Assembly (NCBI GenBank): GCA_019055375.1
Contig: JAHQIW010001971.1
Span: forward strand, 62,001-126,000
Reading direction: 5' to 3'
DNA: 64,000 nt
Source of the DNA: Parelaphostrongylus tenuis
Taxonomy: Eukaryota; Nematoda; Chromadorea; Rhabditida; Metastrongylidae
In this document: positions 10,851-23,990 of the stretch, one piece after another
Position numbering within the stretch: the first letter of the stretch is position 1
Layout: every line of letters starts with the position of its first letter
Program-made: the position numbers and the translations under genes
Notes under the pieces: model-generated
Databases searched by the model: none
What the model saw: the letters and a program-made list of their open reading frames with translations, nothing else
Told to the model about the DNA's origin: nothing

Positions 10851-13325
10851 TCGTTTATGATCGGAAAGAGTAGAGATTGGAATTCATGTGTAGCGCAGCT
10901 TCTAGGGGTGCTTTAAAACTTGCTAAACCAGTGAGTTTGTTCACGCTTCAAGCAAAGGAAGTGCACAAGTTTTCCGGAGTGAGAGAATTACAATCGAACT
11001 CGCCTAGGAAGATAGTAATACTAACAAGATACATCAGTAGGCTTAGCGAAATCGACGTATAGACCAATTATGTATTCGATTAGTTCAACAGTGTTACGAA
11101 TAAAATCGGATGCATGGCACATACGTCAGGGCCAGATCTCTAGCTCTTCAAATATCTAAGTTCTCTCGCTACAGATCATAAATATCAGAAAGAAAGGTCT
11201 CGTTATCATACACGATGCCACTCAATATCTTAGACTGATACTTCAATGTGAAAGAAGCGCACTACTACCCATTTATGTGTAGACGGTTTGATCGGCTTCC
11301 ACGCGAAATGCTCAGTGGAAGGCTTGCAGAGAATGGTATGTGGAGAAGTTATTTTTCCACTGATGTTGAAGCCTGAGCTTCGTAGCTTTGCTGACTGGAA
11401 TGTAGTTAACCTGAAGAAATCGAAACAACCGAAAGGTGAAGTTTTCTTTCTAAATAAATAGCATCACAGCAATCTCGTGCGCGCTTCTAAAGAAAACGAA
11501 CAAATTCTTGAATGAATATTTATTAGTAAAAAGTCACTCTCGAAACTAATGGTAAGAATTCGGAGCTAACTCTCGCTTGAGTAACTTCCTTAATGTTGTT
11601 TCAGGTAACCTTGACTGCCTCGTTGTGGTACCCTGAGAACTTTTTAGTTACGCTTTTCAACTCGGCACCTGAGAATGAGAATTTGCGGCACAAAAGAGCT
11701 CCACAGTGGTTTATGCATTAGTGTGCGAGTGCTAGGATCTCTAACAATAACAACGCCCGGCAATATCTATATAAAGATAGTATTCGTCTATCGACCTCAT
11801 TTCAGTGAGCAGAGTGTTTCTTGACAAATGATTTATATTCCGCTTTTTTTCACTCAGAATAAGTCCGACACTTCATTGATTTGCCTTCACAGTGTTTTTT
11901 TTTTCAACTGTGCGGATCCCAGGACTTTTAGCAATCAGTTCGCTTCTCCGCCTTGTTTTGCTCCTGAACATAGAATAGTTGTTGAACGAGTCTGCTCGCA
12001 ATTTCGAGGATAGTTTGGCCATGGCGTTCCATAGGGCGTTGTTGTTGACTGCCGGAAAGAGTTGAGAGTGGGGGGTTGAGATTTGGCTCCACGCGCGCTT
12101 CGGAAAGCATCAGAACCACTTGGCCAAGGCGCTCCCGTTCTGCACTTATGAATCCAAATATAAATATTGTGAGCAGGTGACCATGTGATAATGATCTCAC
12201 TTATTGCAGACTAACATACTTCGATACTAGATCGACACAGTCCCTGCGGGTTGACTGAGACTTAATTCCGTATGAGATTTGTCTGAGACCTGCTCACCTC
12301 CTCTAATACATATGGAAAAGTTCCAGCACGGCTATCCAAGAATCCAGAAAGAGATGACTTGAGCAACATTCAATAGTACTTGTGATGGAGGCGGAAAGTT
12401 CTCAATTAGCAGCTGAAATAGCACGCAATAGTGTTGGAAGACTACCTTGATGGTGGGTAGGCGGAAACGATTGAGCTATAAGAAGGGCTGGAACCCAGGA
12501 AGTGTGCTGTGGTGATATCGGATTATTTGGTTAATAGTATAAAGTAGTACTCAATAAAAAATGCTTGTGGCAAGGATAATATTTAGATGCACACACATCC
12601 TTACTACTTCATAAAGTCTAGCAGAGAACAGGAATGTTTCGTAGAGAGCGAGGTGACGCTTCCATCTGATGATTGACGTACTATAAGAGAACTTTATCAG
12701 GATGCGGAGTTATATAGTAGTAGTGAAAACTGCCTATGCTTTGTAATCAGGCGGACAGTCTAATCAATTATAATTATTATTTGACGTTCCATGCATGAGA
12801 ATGTCTGATAACATCACAATAAAAGTGATATCTATGAATCATTGAAAACGGAAAACATTTCGGGTCTTCGAGAAGCACTAAATTAAATGTAACAATATAA
12901 CATGATATTAGATCTGCCGTATGAAGTGTGATCGAACAAAGAATAGCACAGAAAATAAACGTGGACGAGAAGCAAATAATGTAAGTTCGACAACGATGAC
13001 AACAGTATCAAACTAAGTACAACGTTGAAACGGTAATCAGAATCTTTGTGATTTTAGATTTTTGAGGCAATCAAAAGATTTCGAGGAGCGACTTAAAAGC
13101 ATCGTCGTGGAAAACTCTTGAGGTCTTTGGATAAATTTTACAAGTGCGGGTATCTAAGATTTCTTCTTTAGTAATTTCTAATGTCTAAGTAAAGTTGATT
13201 TTTCATAGTGTGTAAGAGTACACAGTAGACTCCCTGTATAGGTAGTCTGAAGTTGGGTTTTTTGAATTTTTAACTAAATATAGGAATAATGAAGCGACTG
13301 ATTGGATTTGACTTTGTATAGCACG
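10851..13325. other. No recognisable gene; possible tRNA-like fragment at 12060-12160
   Basis: The frame at 10877-11062 and the pair near 11828-12200 have no recognisable product. On the minus strand about 12070-12150, TTGGCCAAGTGGTTCTGATG resembles an A box, but the B-box region (GAGCCAAATCTC) is poor, so a decayed SINE head is only possible. Confidence 0.35.
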
Positions 13326-13329
13326 TCTT

Positions 13330-13500
13330 CTAGGTTTTGAAGAAGGCGAATTTGCCGAAACGTAAGTTACCAAGTTCCTAAAAGAAGCACCAACTTCGCG
13401 TAAGTTCGCTGTTAAAAAAGGGCACTTAGCAAGATAATTTCAATTAATCATGCCGAGGTTTAGTGAAAGTTTTACTTTCATTTTGAAATCAAAAATAAAT
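13330..13500 (+). repeat. Penelope-like 5' leader relic, third family
   Basis: A degraded minimalist hammerhead lies at about 13332-13370 (UUGAAGA, then GGC/GCC stem II, GAAACGUA; C3 is changed to U). About 80 bp later there is an ATG at 13450 opening Met-Pro-Arg-Phe-Ser-Glu-Ser. This mirrors the hammerhead-to-ORF arrangement of the full element, whose ORF starts at 50224 with Met-Pro-Arg-Phe-Gln-Glu-Ser. The rest of the element is missing. Confidence 0.65.
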
Positions 13501-16500
13501 TTTCATAAATGATAGAAAGATACAGTAATGTGATTGATTATGTACCACTTGAACCTACTGATATTAAATCAATCACTAGCGATCATAGAGCGAAGCCTTT
13601 TCTGTCACTGTGGTTCAGTCTTACCTGAGTTTCCAATCTGTTAATATCGGACTGGTATTCAGACTCGACTATCTCAAGATCTTTCTAACTTTGGCTGATT
13701 GTAAACGGAGTCTCATCATGAGCGACTTGGCGGTGCTTCTCTAAACAGGTCACCTTGAATCGTTTTTCACTCAAGGTGACTTCAAACTGATTTTTATTGA
13801 GTTTAAATAAGTTCGTTTAAAATTTTTTAGTCTTGTGTATTGGGTGCAATGAAAAATTCAATGTACGGGTTTTCAGTGATTTTCTGGAATATTGCTGGCC
13901 TATCCGAAGAAATGGTTCAATATGCGCTTTTGTAATCAACGTATGAATTCACTAAAGCAGGAAGTAACAGCGGCATACAATGGCACGTCTCCTTATTTTG
14001 AGTGTATGATGTCCATCGGTGTGTCAGCCATGCTGAGTTTCATGTCGGCCATTTGCTTCAGCATTTTTTACCCGAAACCCAATCAAAGAGCACCTCACTG
14101 CCGCAAAGGACTCAGCGAGCCTTGCTGATTTCTTTTCTTACCAAATACAGCAGTAAAAAGCTTGTGTTTTATGTTTCTCTGAAGTAGACCTCATTTGTCA
14201 GCGTAGCGTGAAAAGTAGCTTTTAAACTGCACTATGTATATCAGCTCATGGCTGAATTTCTAACATGATCTAAGGCGATTGAAGCAAGAAAAGGGGGTAT
14301 TTGGAGAATCACGGCAAAATTTGCGTAACTGGAAAGTACCCAAAAAAATTAACCATTATGATTCTTCAAAAGCACTATAGTTAATAGTTTAGATTCAAAC
14401 ACGGAGCGAGACCAGCAAAACTCTAATCGATTAATAATTATTTTGGTTGCCACAATTATATTTACATTTCTTCCATTTTGCGATACTCCGCGTTTGTGGT
14501 TGCAGATGCTAAACGACAAAGTTGCCTAGGTAAGGAGATATATACTGAAGCGAAGTAAGCGCTACGAAAAGGCGTCTGAAGATTGAGAACGTTTGAAAGA
14601 TATGAGAGAAACCAGCCAAGAAGAACACGCAAGGGAGAAAGGTCATTCTTAAAAAAGATTTCAATGCGTAATACAATTCGGCAAATTGTCAACGAAAGAA
14701 ATCAAACAGTAGAATAGAAAGGGTGTTAGGACAGAAGTGAATGCTGACAAAATGATTTCAAAAATCATTGCCGGCTCTTCTGTCCCATTCAGAAGTAATC
14801 AAGACAAAATTGGCCTATTCTGCAACTGAAAATCGTTAATTTTGACTGGACCGAGAACACGTTCAAACAAGAATTCGTCTATTTAAATTTGTTCAGAATA
14901 TGGAAGAACTTTAGGAATTCAAATTGTCTTCATTATTGTCCAATATTTATGTGATTCATGCAAAATTTCCAATACATTCAGCGAAGAACGTTTTTCACAT
15001 TAACAGCAGATTCTTCTGCATCGAAATCCCGTCGTTGAGAAAATCTATGTAAGACAACGGCAAAATTTTCTTGGTGACAAGTAGCGATTACGTCGGCACA
15101 AGTAGATATAGGACCGACCCAGTTCACTGGATGTCCGTGACCCTGTGTGATGGAAGAACAGGAAATAGATGCCGCGGTAATCGCTGTAATCTATTCTGAC
15201 GATCAACCGTCCGTTATGAGAGAAAATTAGAAGGTTATTACGCAGCAGCTTCTAACCAACGATGACAAGTTGAAAGAATTACCTTTGAATGTTCGGGAGG
15301 GTAGGCCATGCTCATCAAGTTGCAACAGATTTTCCACCAATACGACAGCGATCACCTCACGTCATAGTAGACAGAGAAACTTTTTTTTCGTGGCGGTACA
15401 GGAGGAAATTTTTTGGATTCTCTCACTTGATTCTGGCTACTATCGCCTGTTATAGCAGTGGCGCTGGCTGATAATGTTTCAAATGAAACAAGAAAACCAC
15501 TTATAGCAATATAAAAGTGCTTCACAGACTGTTATTGCTTAAATTCAAATTACAAAATCTTTAGCAGCTTATGGTCAGAGCTTTTTATGAGATGTTTCTG
15601 TGGCACGTAAGAGTTCATTGCGCACAGAAGTACCATTTCAAGTAATAGAAGCATAAAAAATTTTTGTGAATCGATCTGGGATAGACGAAAGCGAGGAAAT
15701 CTGTTACGGAGAGCCGCGCATCGCAACCGGTTTTCTTCGATAGCCTCATGTATGCCTAGGAGCAATAAGCAAAGAACTATTCCAAACATCGTTAGCAAAA
15801 GGGCTTTTGTCATGGTACTTTATTAAAAAGTATTATGGCGACGAGAAACCATCCAAGTAGCACATCGACGACTACCACGACTTAGGTTTACTCCATGCAG
15901 CTCTTCAATAAAATTAGTAGAAGTTACTCAGGTTTCCTAAACTTAGAGCCGGAATAATCCGACGTCCTATTATTTAAAAAATTTTCCCAGCCACTGTTTC
16001 ATACGAGAACTTAGAGAACAGAAGTACAGACTGTCAAAATGAACAGAGTGAAAAATCAAAAGACGTCTTTAGTCCAATAGTGCTACTCTTAAGAGTTGTA
16101 AGCTCACTTACTTACTTACTTACTTAGATGGTCCGTCTTCACTAGTTGTGCGGACTCCAGCACATATTCCATGTGGTATAATGCTGGTTGTGCAAATAAT
16201 ATTCTTTGGTTTCCTGACGTAACCTTGTAAGGGCTTTTTCAGGTTTCACGATTTCGTTTCCAAGGAATGGATTTCAGCAATAGATCCTTGGCCGGGCTTT
16301 CTATTAGGATTCGGCGATATCTTAGACTAAAAGCAAAAGCAGAAGTAGAAAAAGAAATCAACCAATCGCTCAAATGTAGAAGCCGAAATCCGTAAGCTTT
16401 TTGATGAGCGAAAATCTTGAGAAAGCAAAGATAGAATTTTGCTAAACATTTGTAACACATGGGAGCTGTTCTGCGCTCCTTATTTGTTTGAAATGGCACA

Positions 16501-19099
16501 TAAAGGTAGCAGGCGTCATCATTTCTCTACTGCCCATGCTGATGAGAAGTAGTTGAGCAGAAAATAGACAGTTATGTAGAGCAGAGAGTCTATAAGGGCT
16601 TCAAACTTTACTTTGTCTCTGGGTGTACTTTTGGCTCAATAGAAAATCCTCTTCCTTCGTTTTCCCCTCTCCCCAAGATTTTTCACTTTTCGTTACCCGT
16701 AGCTAAGCAGAGGTATAGGGTATACATCGTGATTAAGATGGTGAAGGCAAGATAAGAATTTTTTTCCATTCTAAAAAGGATTCTTGCCTTCTGCGGACCT
16801 TGAATGCTCGTGTTATCTGAGGATATCTCTTTTTTCGGAAAAGCTACTTAGTTTTTCTTTGTATCATTGAAAATATTGCACATGCTTAGCTTTTCATTTA
16901 TATCGAAGCGTAATAACTGAATACTCCGGAGATCTAGACAGCAAGCTAAAGCCAATTCGAATAGTCGAATGTTCAAATCTACTCGTGCCCACCGAAAAAA
17001 CGGGTAGGTATTGAAAATGAACTCTGGTACGATTTTACAAATCATAATGAGTCGTTCCAGGGGTAACTATTGATTAAATTACTAGTCAGCGCGTAAAAAA
17101 TGTGTTGTTTGGTTCCTTCGGTGAAACACGCCAAAATTTTCATCATTAAGAAACATGAAATGATTACCTTCAAATTCCAACGCTCTATCGTTATGAAACA
17201 TTTAAGAAGTCACTTTTGTTGTGATCGTTTTTTGGAAACTAAGAATTAGGGAACGCTATGACTCAATTCACCCAAGAAATTGCCACCGGCAGTAATTTTT
17301 TACAAAGAAAGAGCACTATTTAACCTATCCTTAATGAGTAGTATTCAAGTCAACTGCTTCCGTTCAATTGAAAAATAATTTTTCTTCATGCTTAGGACAT
17401 GATTATCTCGAATGGCGTCTCATTCGTAAATACTGGAGTGGTCTATACAATTCTTCTCTTCCCGTCTACACAGATAACCTTTTTTTGTTCGTGATAGGTA
17501 AGAAACATCATCTACCCAGTTACCGACTTGTTGTAAAGACCACACAAGCACAATGTGAATTTCTTTGTTTTTTCGCAAAATGAGTTTTCAAAGTTAGTAG
17601 ACGATTCTTCCATGGAGCGAAATCAGATGGAAACTTCTCTGCATTCGCTCGAGTTACTTCACGATGAATGAGAAGAGAGGCAATATAGATGAAGTTTGTG
17701 AGATCAGGGCATTAATCTACCATTAAATATCATTTACATCGATAGATGGGTCGTTCACCGAGAATCACTGTTGTCCTGTATTAAGTCTAATCACAAAATC
17801 CACCTTACGATGCACATTACAAAGAGAGCGTCTGTAGTAGAATTCTGAAACTCTGGCACGGATAGATCGAGATCTCAAAGCAGAGATTATTCAATTAACG
17901 GTGAGTGAGGAAAACAAAGCAACCTCAACCTACTACACGGCATATCAGCATAGAAATTTTTAGGCATAAAGATAAATTTCTCAAGGTTTTTATAATTGTA
18001 AGTTTATCAAGTTTAATTTGCAAGGACAATTTGGTTTTCAAAAGTTTCATTTACTCTACACTAGTGGTATTAACCTCCTTTAGAACTCAATCTATCAACC
18101 TAATATGAAAATTCCCAGAAAATCACGAAAACAGTTTTCAAGATTTCTTTAGAACATGACTGTGTCACAGAGCCACAAAAACGTGAACAAGTGCAGAAAT
18201 ATCAAAATCGATTCTGTCTAATAACATTAACAATGTTGTTAAACAATTTCGTTGTCGTTGGGACGAACGAGGGGACGAGGTGAAACTAACAACATAGGCA
18301 TCGACGTCTTTTTCTGATTATCACTAACTTTTGAAAAATATCATTTATAGTGAAACAAGTTCGTAAAATGCTGGAAAGTCAACTGCAGTGTTTCGACGAT
18401 TTGAAAAATTTTTCGTCCTGGTTACAAAGTGAGAACGATTCACCATAGTTCAAAAACATGTCAGAATTCTTTTATTGTAACGCAATAAGTAGTCGAGGTA
18501 TTAAAAAGTGGCCGTTCATATTACAATTTCATTCTCTCGCGATAAATAGTTCACTCTGCAACAATACTCGCATTCAAATCGTGAGAAATGGAGAAAGCAA
18601 TATGGCTTTTTTGTTCTCGGGAGGGTCTGGTGAAAGTGTTTTAGATCTTTTTTAGGTCTTTCTTATACAGATTCGACAACTTATGTACACCTGAAAGTCT
18701 TCCATCTAGAAACAAGGATTATGATCGCACAGGTTGTTGATTGTATGTTAGGCAGTTAACTGACTAGCTAAAGATAACCTCATCTAGTTCACGTTTTCAT
18801 ATTCCTAGTCGAGTGCGATACTGATTTGCCGAGGGCGAAGGAAATGAAGAATTAGAAGAGCTTATATGCGATATCAAGCTAAAGATCGATTCAGTATGTT
18901 TCGCATGGCAGATCAAATGACTGCGTTGTAATCATCCTTCAGCTCTTCAAATAAAAGGGAAAAGAACTCCTGAGAAAAGTCATATAGTGTTGGCACTGAA
19001 TATGTAGACATTACCCTCCAATCGCTCTTTTTCAACCTCGCTATGAACATTCAATATAGTCATTCAATATATGTCTGCGAGAATGTTTTAAAGCCCTCT
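13501..19099. other. No recognisable gene
   Basis: About 5.6 kb of AT-rich sequence holding only short frames (13892-14187, 14462-14692, 15270-15813, 16239-16499, 16848-17045, 17368-17583, 17905-18108, 18458-18655), none recognised. A short run of four ACTT repeats lies near 16107-16125. I could not detect copies of the window's repeat families here. Confidence 0.4.
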
Positions 19100-19109
19100 C
19101 GAGGTTGAT

Positions 19110-19240
19110 ATGTTAGCGGTTTGCGTACGTTTTAGAGGTAGCGTCCGCTCATTCGGAGCCTCACCTTTCAAAAGAAACGTACTTAAGCCACTGACGTATC
19201 AACCTCGTAAACGCTTCAAACATTCTCACAACTCATATAA
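19110..19240 (+). repeat. PLE-like tail fragment
   Basis: Contains CACTGACGTATCAACCTCGT followed by ACGCTTCAAACATTC, matching the tail after the hammerhead at 55274-55322. There is no ribozyme core. The open frame 19110-19301 is therefore probably repeat sequence. Confidence 0.4.
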
Positions 19241-19629
19241 ACATTTTGTCAATCTCCTTTTGGGCAAGATCATAAATCTATTAGAAAAAATTTTTGAATA
19301 AAAATTACTAAATGAGGAAATTTTGTTGAAATAATGTCAATGATGTTTGTTCCTCAATGGCCTTCCAGACGACCACGAGGAACCAAATAAGTCAAATTTA
19401 GTTTTTCGGTAGTTTATTCCTCCTGTTTTACTCATTTATTTACATTTCAGCACAAAGGACTAGATTTTGTTGTTTACATATTGTCAAAAACTACAAACGT
19501 TCAGATAAATTTGTGAAATATATTCAAATATATGGTATACGGTTGTCAATTAATTGAAGTTGATGAGAAAGAACACACATCGACGATTAACGTTGAAATA
19601 GACACAAATGAGCAGAACACACAATAATC

Positions 19630-21130
19630 AACGATATTTGGCGTGTGGTGTCATACATTTCACCATGTTCTGACTAAAAAAGCTGGGGGATCCAACAAAT
19701 TGACACGTGTGGTGTGCTCGTGTGTGGTGAAGATTGATTCGTCACATTATAATATGTGTCCTATAAACTTATGCCAAAGGAAATATGTGTGGGGGGAATG
19801 ATACGGGGGGGCGAGGTGAAATTACAAGTCACACTTGTGGAGTTGTGATAGATGCATATACGACGGCATTCAAGGGGAGGAAGCAAAACAAGTGACAGTG
19901 GTGTGGTAGGGGGTGTGCGGGCGACATTGTACGTAATGGGAGAGGGGTCACACCAAGATAATTATAGAAGTGTGCGCGGTGAGAGACTGGGACAGAACCG
20001 CGCGCAAGGAGCGTGCGCGGACAACGGGTGGGGGGATCTTGCGGTGTGTTGAACACAGGTGTGAGCATAACCCAGAGGAGGGCATATCGCCGAAGTGGCT
20101 GGAGTAGTGTGAAAGACGTGATACCAAGCTCTGCTGTGAGAAGCGTAAACCAATGCAGAAAAACTCCGATGTGAACTTCTGTTTTGTGACGTCAATGAAT
20201 GAGTATTAGACACACAAACGTTGTGCACGGGGTGGGATGTGAAGAGTGTGTACAGTGTGGGCGTGTGGATAGGAACTACGGGAGGATCACTGGGGGAGGG
20301 GCAGGATACTGGTGTGTGAGGTGTGGAGTTGTGTGATAATATGAGGTAGCGTTCAAAGTACTCAGTGTTTGCTGGAAGCGTCGGTCGGATATAGGGATAC
20401 TATATGTTGCTGAGATGTGCGAGGAGAGGGGGAGAAGGGGTTTAAACTGAGGTCTCTATTAGCCAGTATGTGTTGCAGAGTGGGTCACAGGTGAAGAAGT
20501 AGTTGGTGCCAGAAGATAGGAGGGGATAGAGTCGTGCAGCGGACACAGCGAGGCATAGGTCGGCGGTGTAGAGGAAAAATGAGCGACATAGGCTCATCAT
20601 GGTTATGAAGGAGGGACCAAAACGTGAGGTGATGCTAGTGTAGAGGGGCACAGGGGAAAAGGGGCAGAGATGATGGTCAGAGACGGGCAAGAGTGAGAAA
20701 GTGAACGGGGGGTAGGGTGAGTGATAGGCGCGTGTTTGGTGCGGGGAGGCCTCGCAAGCATGATACGCAGGCAGTGGTAGGAGCGTCGCTGGTATAGATA
20801 GGTGAGTGGGTGAATGGGGTACAGGGTGGAGGACTGCTGAGATGGGGACACAGGCAGTATAGGTGGAGGTAGTCACGTCGGCAACGCGAGCAGCCGGGGT
20901 CAAGGAGAGAGTACAGTGATCGCAAGGCATAGTGTGATAGATTGAGGAAAGTGACAGACTCGGAACTGCGACAAAGAGGCACGGAGAGAGGTATGTGGGG
21001 AAGGGGTCAGAAGTAAGTAGAGAGACACAAAGGAACCGGCGGAGGCGAAGGGGAGGATCTGCTTGCGAGGAGCAAGAGCCAAAGGGCGCTGGCTGCAGCC
21101 GGGCTCTGAGAGGGGTCTGTGAGTTGCAAT
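19630..21130. other. Strongly G-biased low-complexity island
   Basis: Within about 1.5 kb the plus strand becomes rich in G, with recurring GTGTGG, GGGGAG and AGGGG patterns and few C-runs, then reverts abruptly to ordinary AT-rich sequence near 21130. TAA, TAG and TGA are scarce on the complement, which explains long C-rich minus-strand frames (20442-20930, 162 codons; 19829-20228; 20677-20982). These read as low-complexity Pro/Ser/Leu/His strings and I do not call them genes. It could be an old GT/GA-rich satellite, a strand-asymmetric mutation product, or an assembly or sequencing artefact. Confidence 0.6.
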
Positions 21131-22210
21131 TCGATCGGAAGTTTCGTGTGAGCCTATGTAAGCGCTGGATATGAGAAGTATCTGCAGCTTAAAGAAGTAT
21201 CGCGTCAGCAGTCACGTGGCCGCCACACACACCGCAACGTGAATTGGCTTTAGATCGTCTATCATCACATAAAGAATTCAACTTATTTTACCGGCTGCGT
21301 TGCAGAGAAACGGTCTTCTTAGGGTATAGAACAGCATTTGCATCACAAAGCACTACGCTATCTTATGTTAACTGATAGTCCAAAGAAAGATTTTTGTTCA
21401 GCGAGAAAAATGCGCTATGTTTGTGTGGAGTTTTCAACATTATAATATGATATGAGAAAAACCGGCGACACAGGGCTGTAGCCTGAAGTCTCAGCCTTCG
21501 ACTGATTAACAACAGTCCTATAAAAAATTCCTCCGCAGCGAGTGAGGTCGGTTATTCATTTGATTCCTCCTAATCAGAAAGAACCGCTTTTTCTAATGGT
21601 GTTACAAGTATAGTGAATTGACACACTTTGATTTTCTAAAAGACTTCGCTATGAAATCCGCCATGGATGCAGCCATTACCATTTGCTGGAGACAATGATT
21701 AATGCGAATAATTGGAAATTTTAAATGAGAAAGCATAGGGTCATAGCTTCATGCATCCGACCACACTCCCAAAATTGCAGAGGTGAGCAAATGCATTACT
21801 AGAGAGGACCAGACCAGATGTATCTTTCAGAGCACTTCTATCTACAATGCTATATTAGTACTCTATCAATTTCAGTATCATCGTTCTATTCTTCGGCTTA
21901 TAATAACGCTTTAGAAGCTGAAAAACTCAAAGCTTCAGAAAAAAAGGGCACGAATTACCCTGCGTTTGGACACTATAGTGTTCAATGAGTATGTTACGTT
22001 TATATGTTCCCGTCACGGGATGCCATTTAACACTCATGTTTGCGCCAAAAAATAATCCCGATGATTTACCATGTGACCTCAACAAGGCTCTCAATTCATG
22101 CCTGGTGGTTAAACTGAAGCGTACATCTTATTTTTATAGAAATCAGAATGTACATTTGACCGTTCATTGGTTTAGCTCGCATAACAACTGGAAGATATCC
22201 TGTTATTTTT
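21131..22210. other. No recognisable gene
   Basis: The frame at 21985-22215 has no recognisable product. Nothing else seen. Confidence 0.4.
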
Positions 22211-22360
22211 TTTAATCAGCGCATGTGGTCTGTTTGGGCACTCGTTCAGCGCAATGCACGTGTTTCGGCCATGCAGTTTTGTGTGGCCGCACGGTGCCTT
22301 TCGTCTGGAGCCAATCCCTCATGGAGGAGGATCGTCTTACATAGAGGAACCGCAGACATA
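22211..22360 (-). repeat. Hammerhead-like repeat relic (22/37-kb family)
   Basis: The minus strand has GGCC...GGCCGAAACACGUGCAU at 22254-22300, matching the stem II, GAAA box and palindromic stem III (ACACGUG) of the element at 37475-37535. The CUGANGA box is not preserved. The flank GGGATTGGCT (minus strand) is also shared with the 37.5-kb copy. Confidence 0.5.
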
Positions 22361-23389
22361 ATGATCGAAAGATATGTGGTCGTATGAAACGAAAAAACGG
22401 AAAATATCGAAGCGTATACGTATCATTAGCATCACAATTTTCAGGAGGACAAAGTTTTCTTTTCGTCCAATCATTCTTGTCAAACAGAAACCTACCACGT
22501 TCGGATTTCATTGATGTTCGAGCAGACTGCAAGATTGTAAACAAGTGTAATGCAAAAGGTCAAATTCATCTCTGAATTTAGATATTTAAGAACATCTTTG
22601 ACATTTTGTTCATACTTACTAAGTTTAGTAACCGTGCACATGCAGTATCTGGACCAAAATAGCAGATCTGAGAGTTGCCTGAAGGATTTATTTTATAAAA
22701 CTAATATAAAGTATACAAAGCATTGTGTTTGCTTAGTTAGTGAAATGATTGCCACACAGAGAGATGTCAAAATAGTACCACTGAGTGCTTGATTGCATTA
22801 TAACCTAACATTTTCGAAATCACCTGCCATTACTTGAGCTAATAGGAATGATGTTTATTTGACAAATTTTTGGGAATAGATTTAGTTTGATTCTTACATC
22901 TGTAATGAGGTCAGTGGAACATCAACTAACGTCGACATCAAATAAGTTTTGAAAAGGTCAGTTGAACATCAACTGAGAACGGCTACAGAACGTATTTCGA
23001 TTTGGTTTAACGCACAGATGTGGTCGGAGGTTGCACTTCTTCCTGGCCAAACAAGTTACTCACTCTTTCTGAGTTCGTAAAGTGGTACACACTCATATAA
23101 AAAATCCTTTATTTGTCTCAAAGAGTTATACAACCACCTGAGTAAGTCAAATGGGGGAAGGCTTGAGCCGCTATCCTCAAAGAGAATCAGTTCGATTTTA
23201 AAACGACAATGATAAGTGAAATAAAGTTCTCAAACAGCAAGCGAATCCACATGCAGAGCTTGAGACCTTCATAGATGATAAATGTTTGTCGCTAACTATG
23301 GGCGATACAAGCGCTAGAGTACTGATAATACGGTCAGTTAAGTCAATATGAGCGAATTTTCTAGCGCGAAAACTTCTGGAAGCAATTTG
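22361..23389. other. No recognisable gene
   Basis: Short frames at 22384-22575, 22550-22792 and 23198-23443 without recognisable products; the last runs into the repeat that begins near 23390. Confidence 0.4.
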
Positions 23390-23822
23390 GATCAACATCA
23401 CCAATCCAACTATAAACCGAAGGGAGGAATGCCTCGTTATCACTCGTGATATGAGCTAGTATATAAGTTGTTGTTTTGATGGGTAGGGAAGCATTACGAG
23501 CCTATGTAATCTGCTTCCGGTGATCTCCACTTGGATTATTCAGTGGAACACACATAAAAAGCGGTGAGTATGTTGAGAGTTGATTTTGTGCTTGATGCCG
23601 ATTGAAATCTAGCTCTGGTGATTTTTCTAGAGGCAGTAATGAAGGTGTTTGACTGATTGGAATGCAGCCATTTGACCTTTCTAGGCTCTGAAAAAGGCGA
23701 TTGCCGAAACGTCAGCTGTCAAATAATGATTAATGTAACACCTCGTGTTTGGCTTAAAAAGGAAATCAGGAATTATATTGAAGCATGCCGAGGTTTATAG
23801 ACAGTAGGTCTTTGGAAATTTC
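23390..23822 (+). mobile_element. Penelope-like element, family 2: 5' leader with ORF start
   Basis: This copy shares CACCAATCC, TGCCTCGTTATCAC and AAAAAGCGGTGAGTATGTTG with the copies at 41862-42232 (minus), 42280-42610 (plus) and, in its 3' two thirds, 46785-47110 (minus). A TATA-like ACATAAAAAGC lies upstream of a minimalist hammerhead at 23684-23717. At 23785 an ATG opens Met-Pro-Arg-Phe-Ile-Asp-Ser-Arg-Ser-Leu, matching the start of the complete element's RT frame at 50224. The copy ends abruptly after about 12 codons, where another repeat begins. Confidence 0.75.
23684..23717 (+). ncRNA. Minimalist hammerhead, mutated core
   Basis: Stem I GGCU/AGCU, core CUGAAAA (G8 changed to A), stem II GGC/GCC, GAAACGUC. 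The G8 change should inactivate it. Confidence 0.7.
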
Positions 23823-23824
23823 TA

Positions 23825-23990
23825 GTATTTTTACCTCATTTTTTGCAGTGCTATGATGTTTCATACATCCCTAAGAGAACTGAGTGGTGAGCAAAAACAC
23901 GGTCTCAGGCGATAGTCGAACCCGCGTTTTGGGTGAATAGAATGTAGCAAGGTCTGTGTCTTTTGAGGTTATACTCTATAACTCTTATAT
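23825..23990 (-). repeat. Partial copy of the 46-kb foldback family (tRNA-like)
   Basis: Contains TAAGAGAACTGAGTGGTGAG, CAAAAAC and a degraded minus-strand tRNA-like T-arm (GGGTTCGACTATCGCC), as in 46164-46272. The upstream text TATGATGTTTCATACAT also occurs at 53715-53735. It is truncated after the tRNA-like part. Confidence 0.6.

Noticed and set aside
16530..16575. CTGATGAG followed by GAAA-like text, a possible hammerhead
   Set aside because: The sequence between the two boxes cannot form stem II, and no stem I or III partner is visible.
20442..20930. 162-codon minus-strand frame, apparently the third longest
   Set aside because: It lies wholly in the G-biased island, where complementary stops are rare. 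The product is a Pro/Ser/Leu/His-rich low-complexity string overlapping other similar frames.
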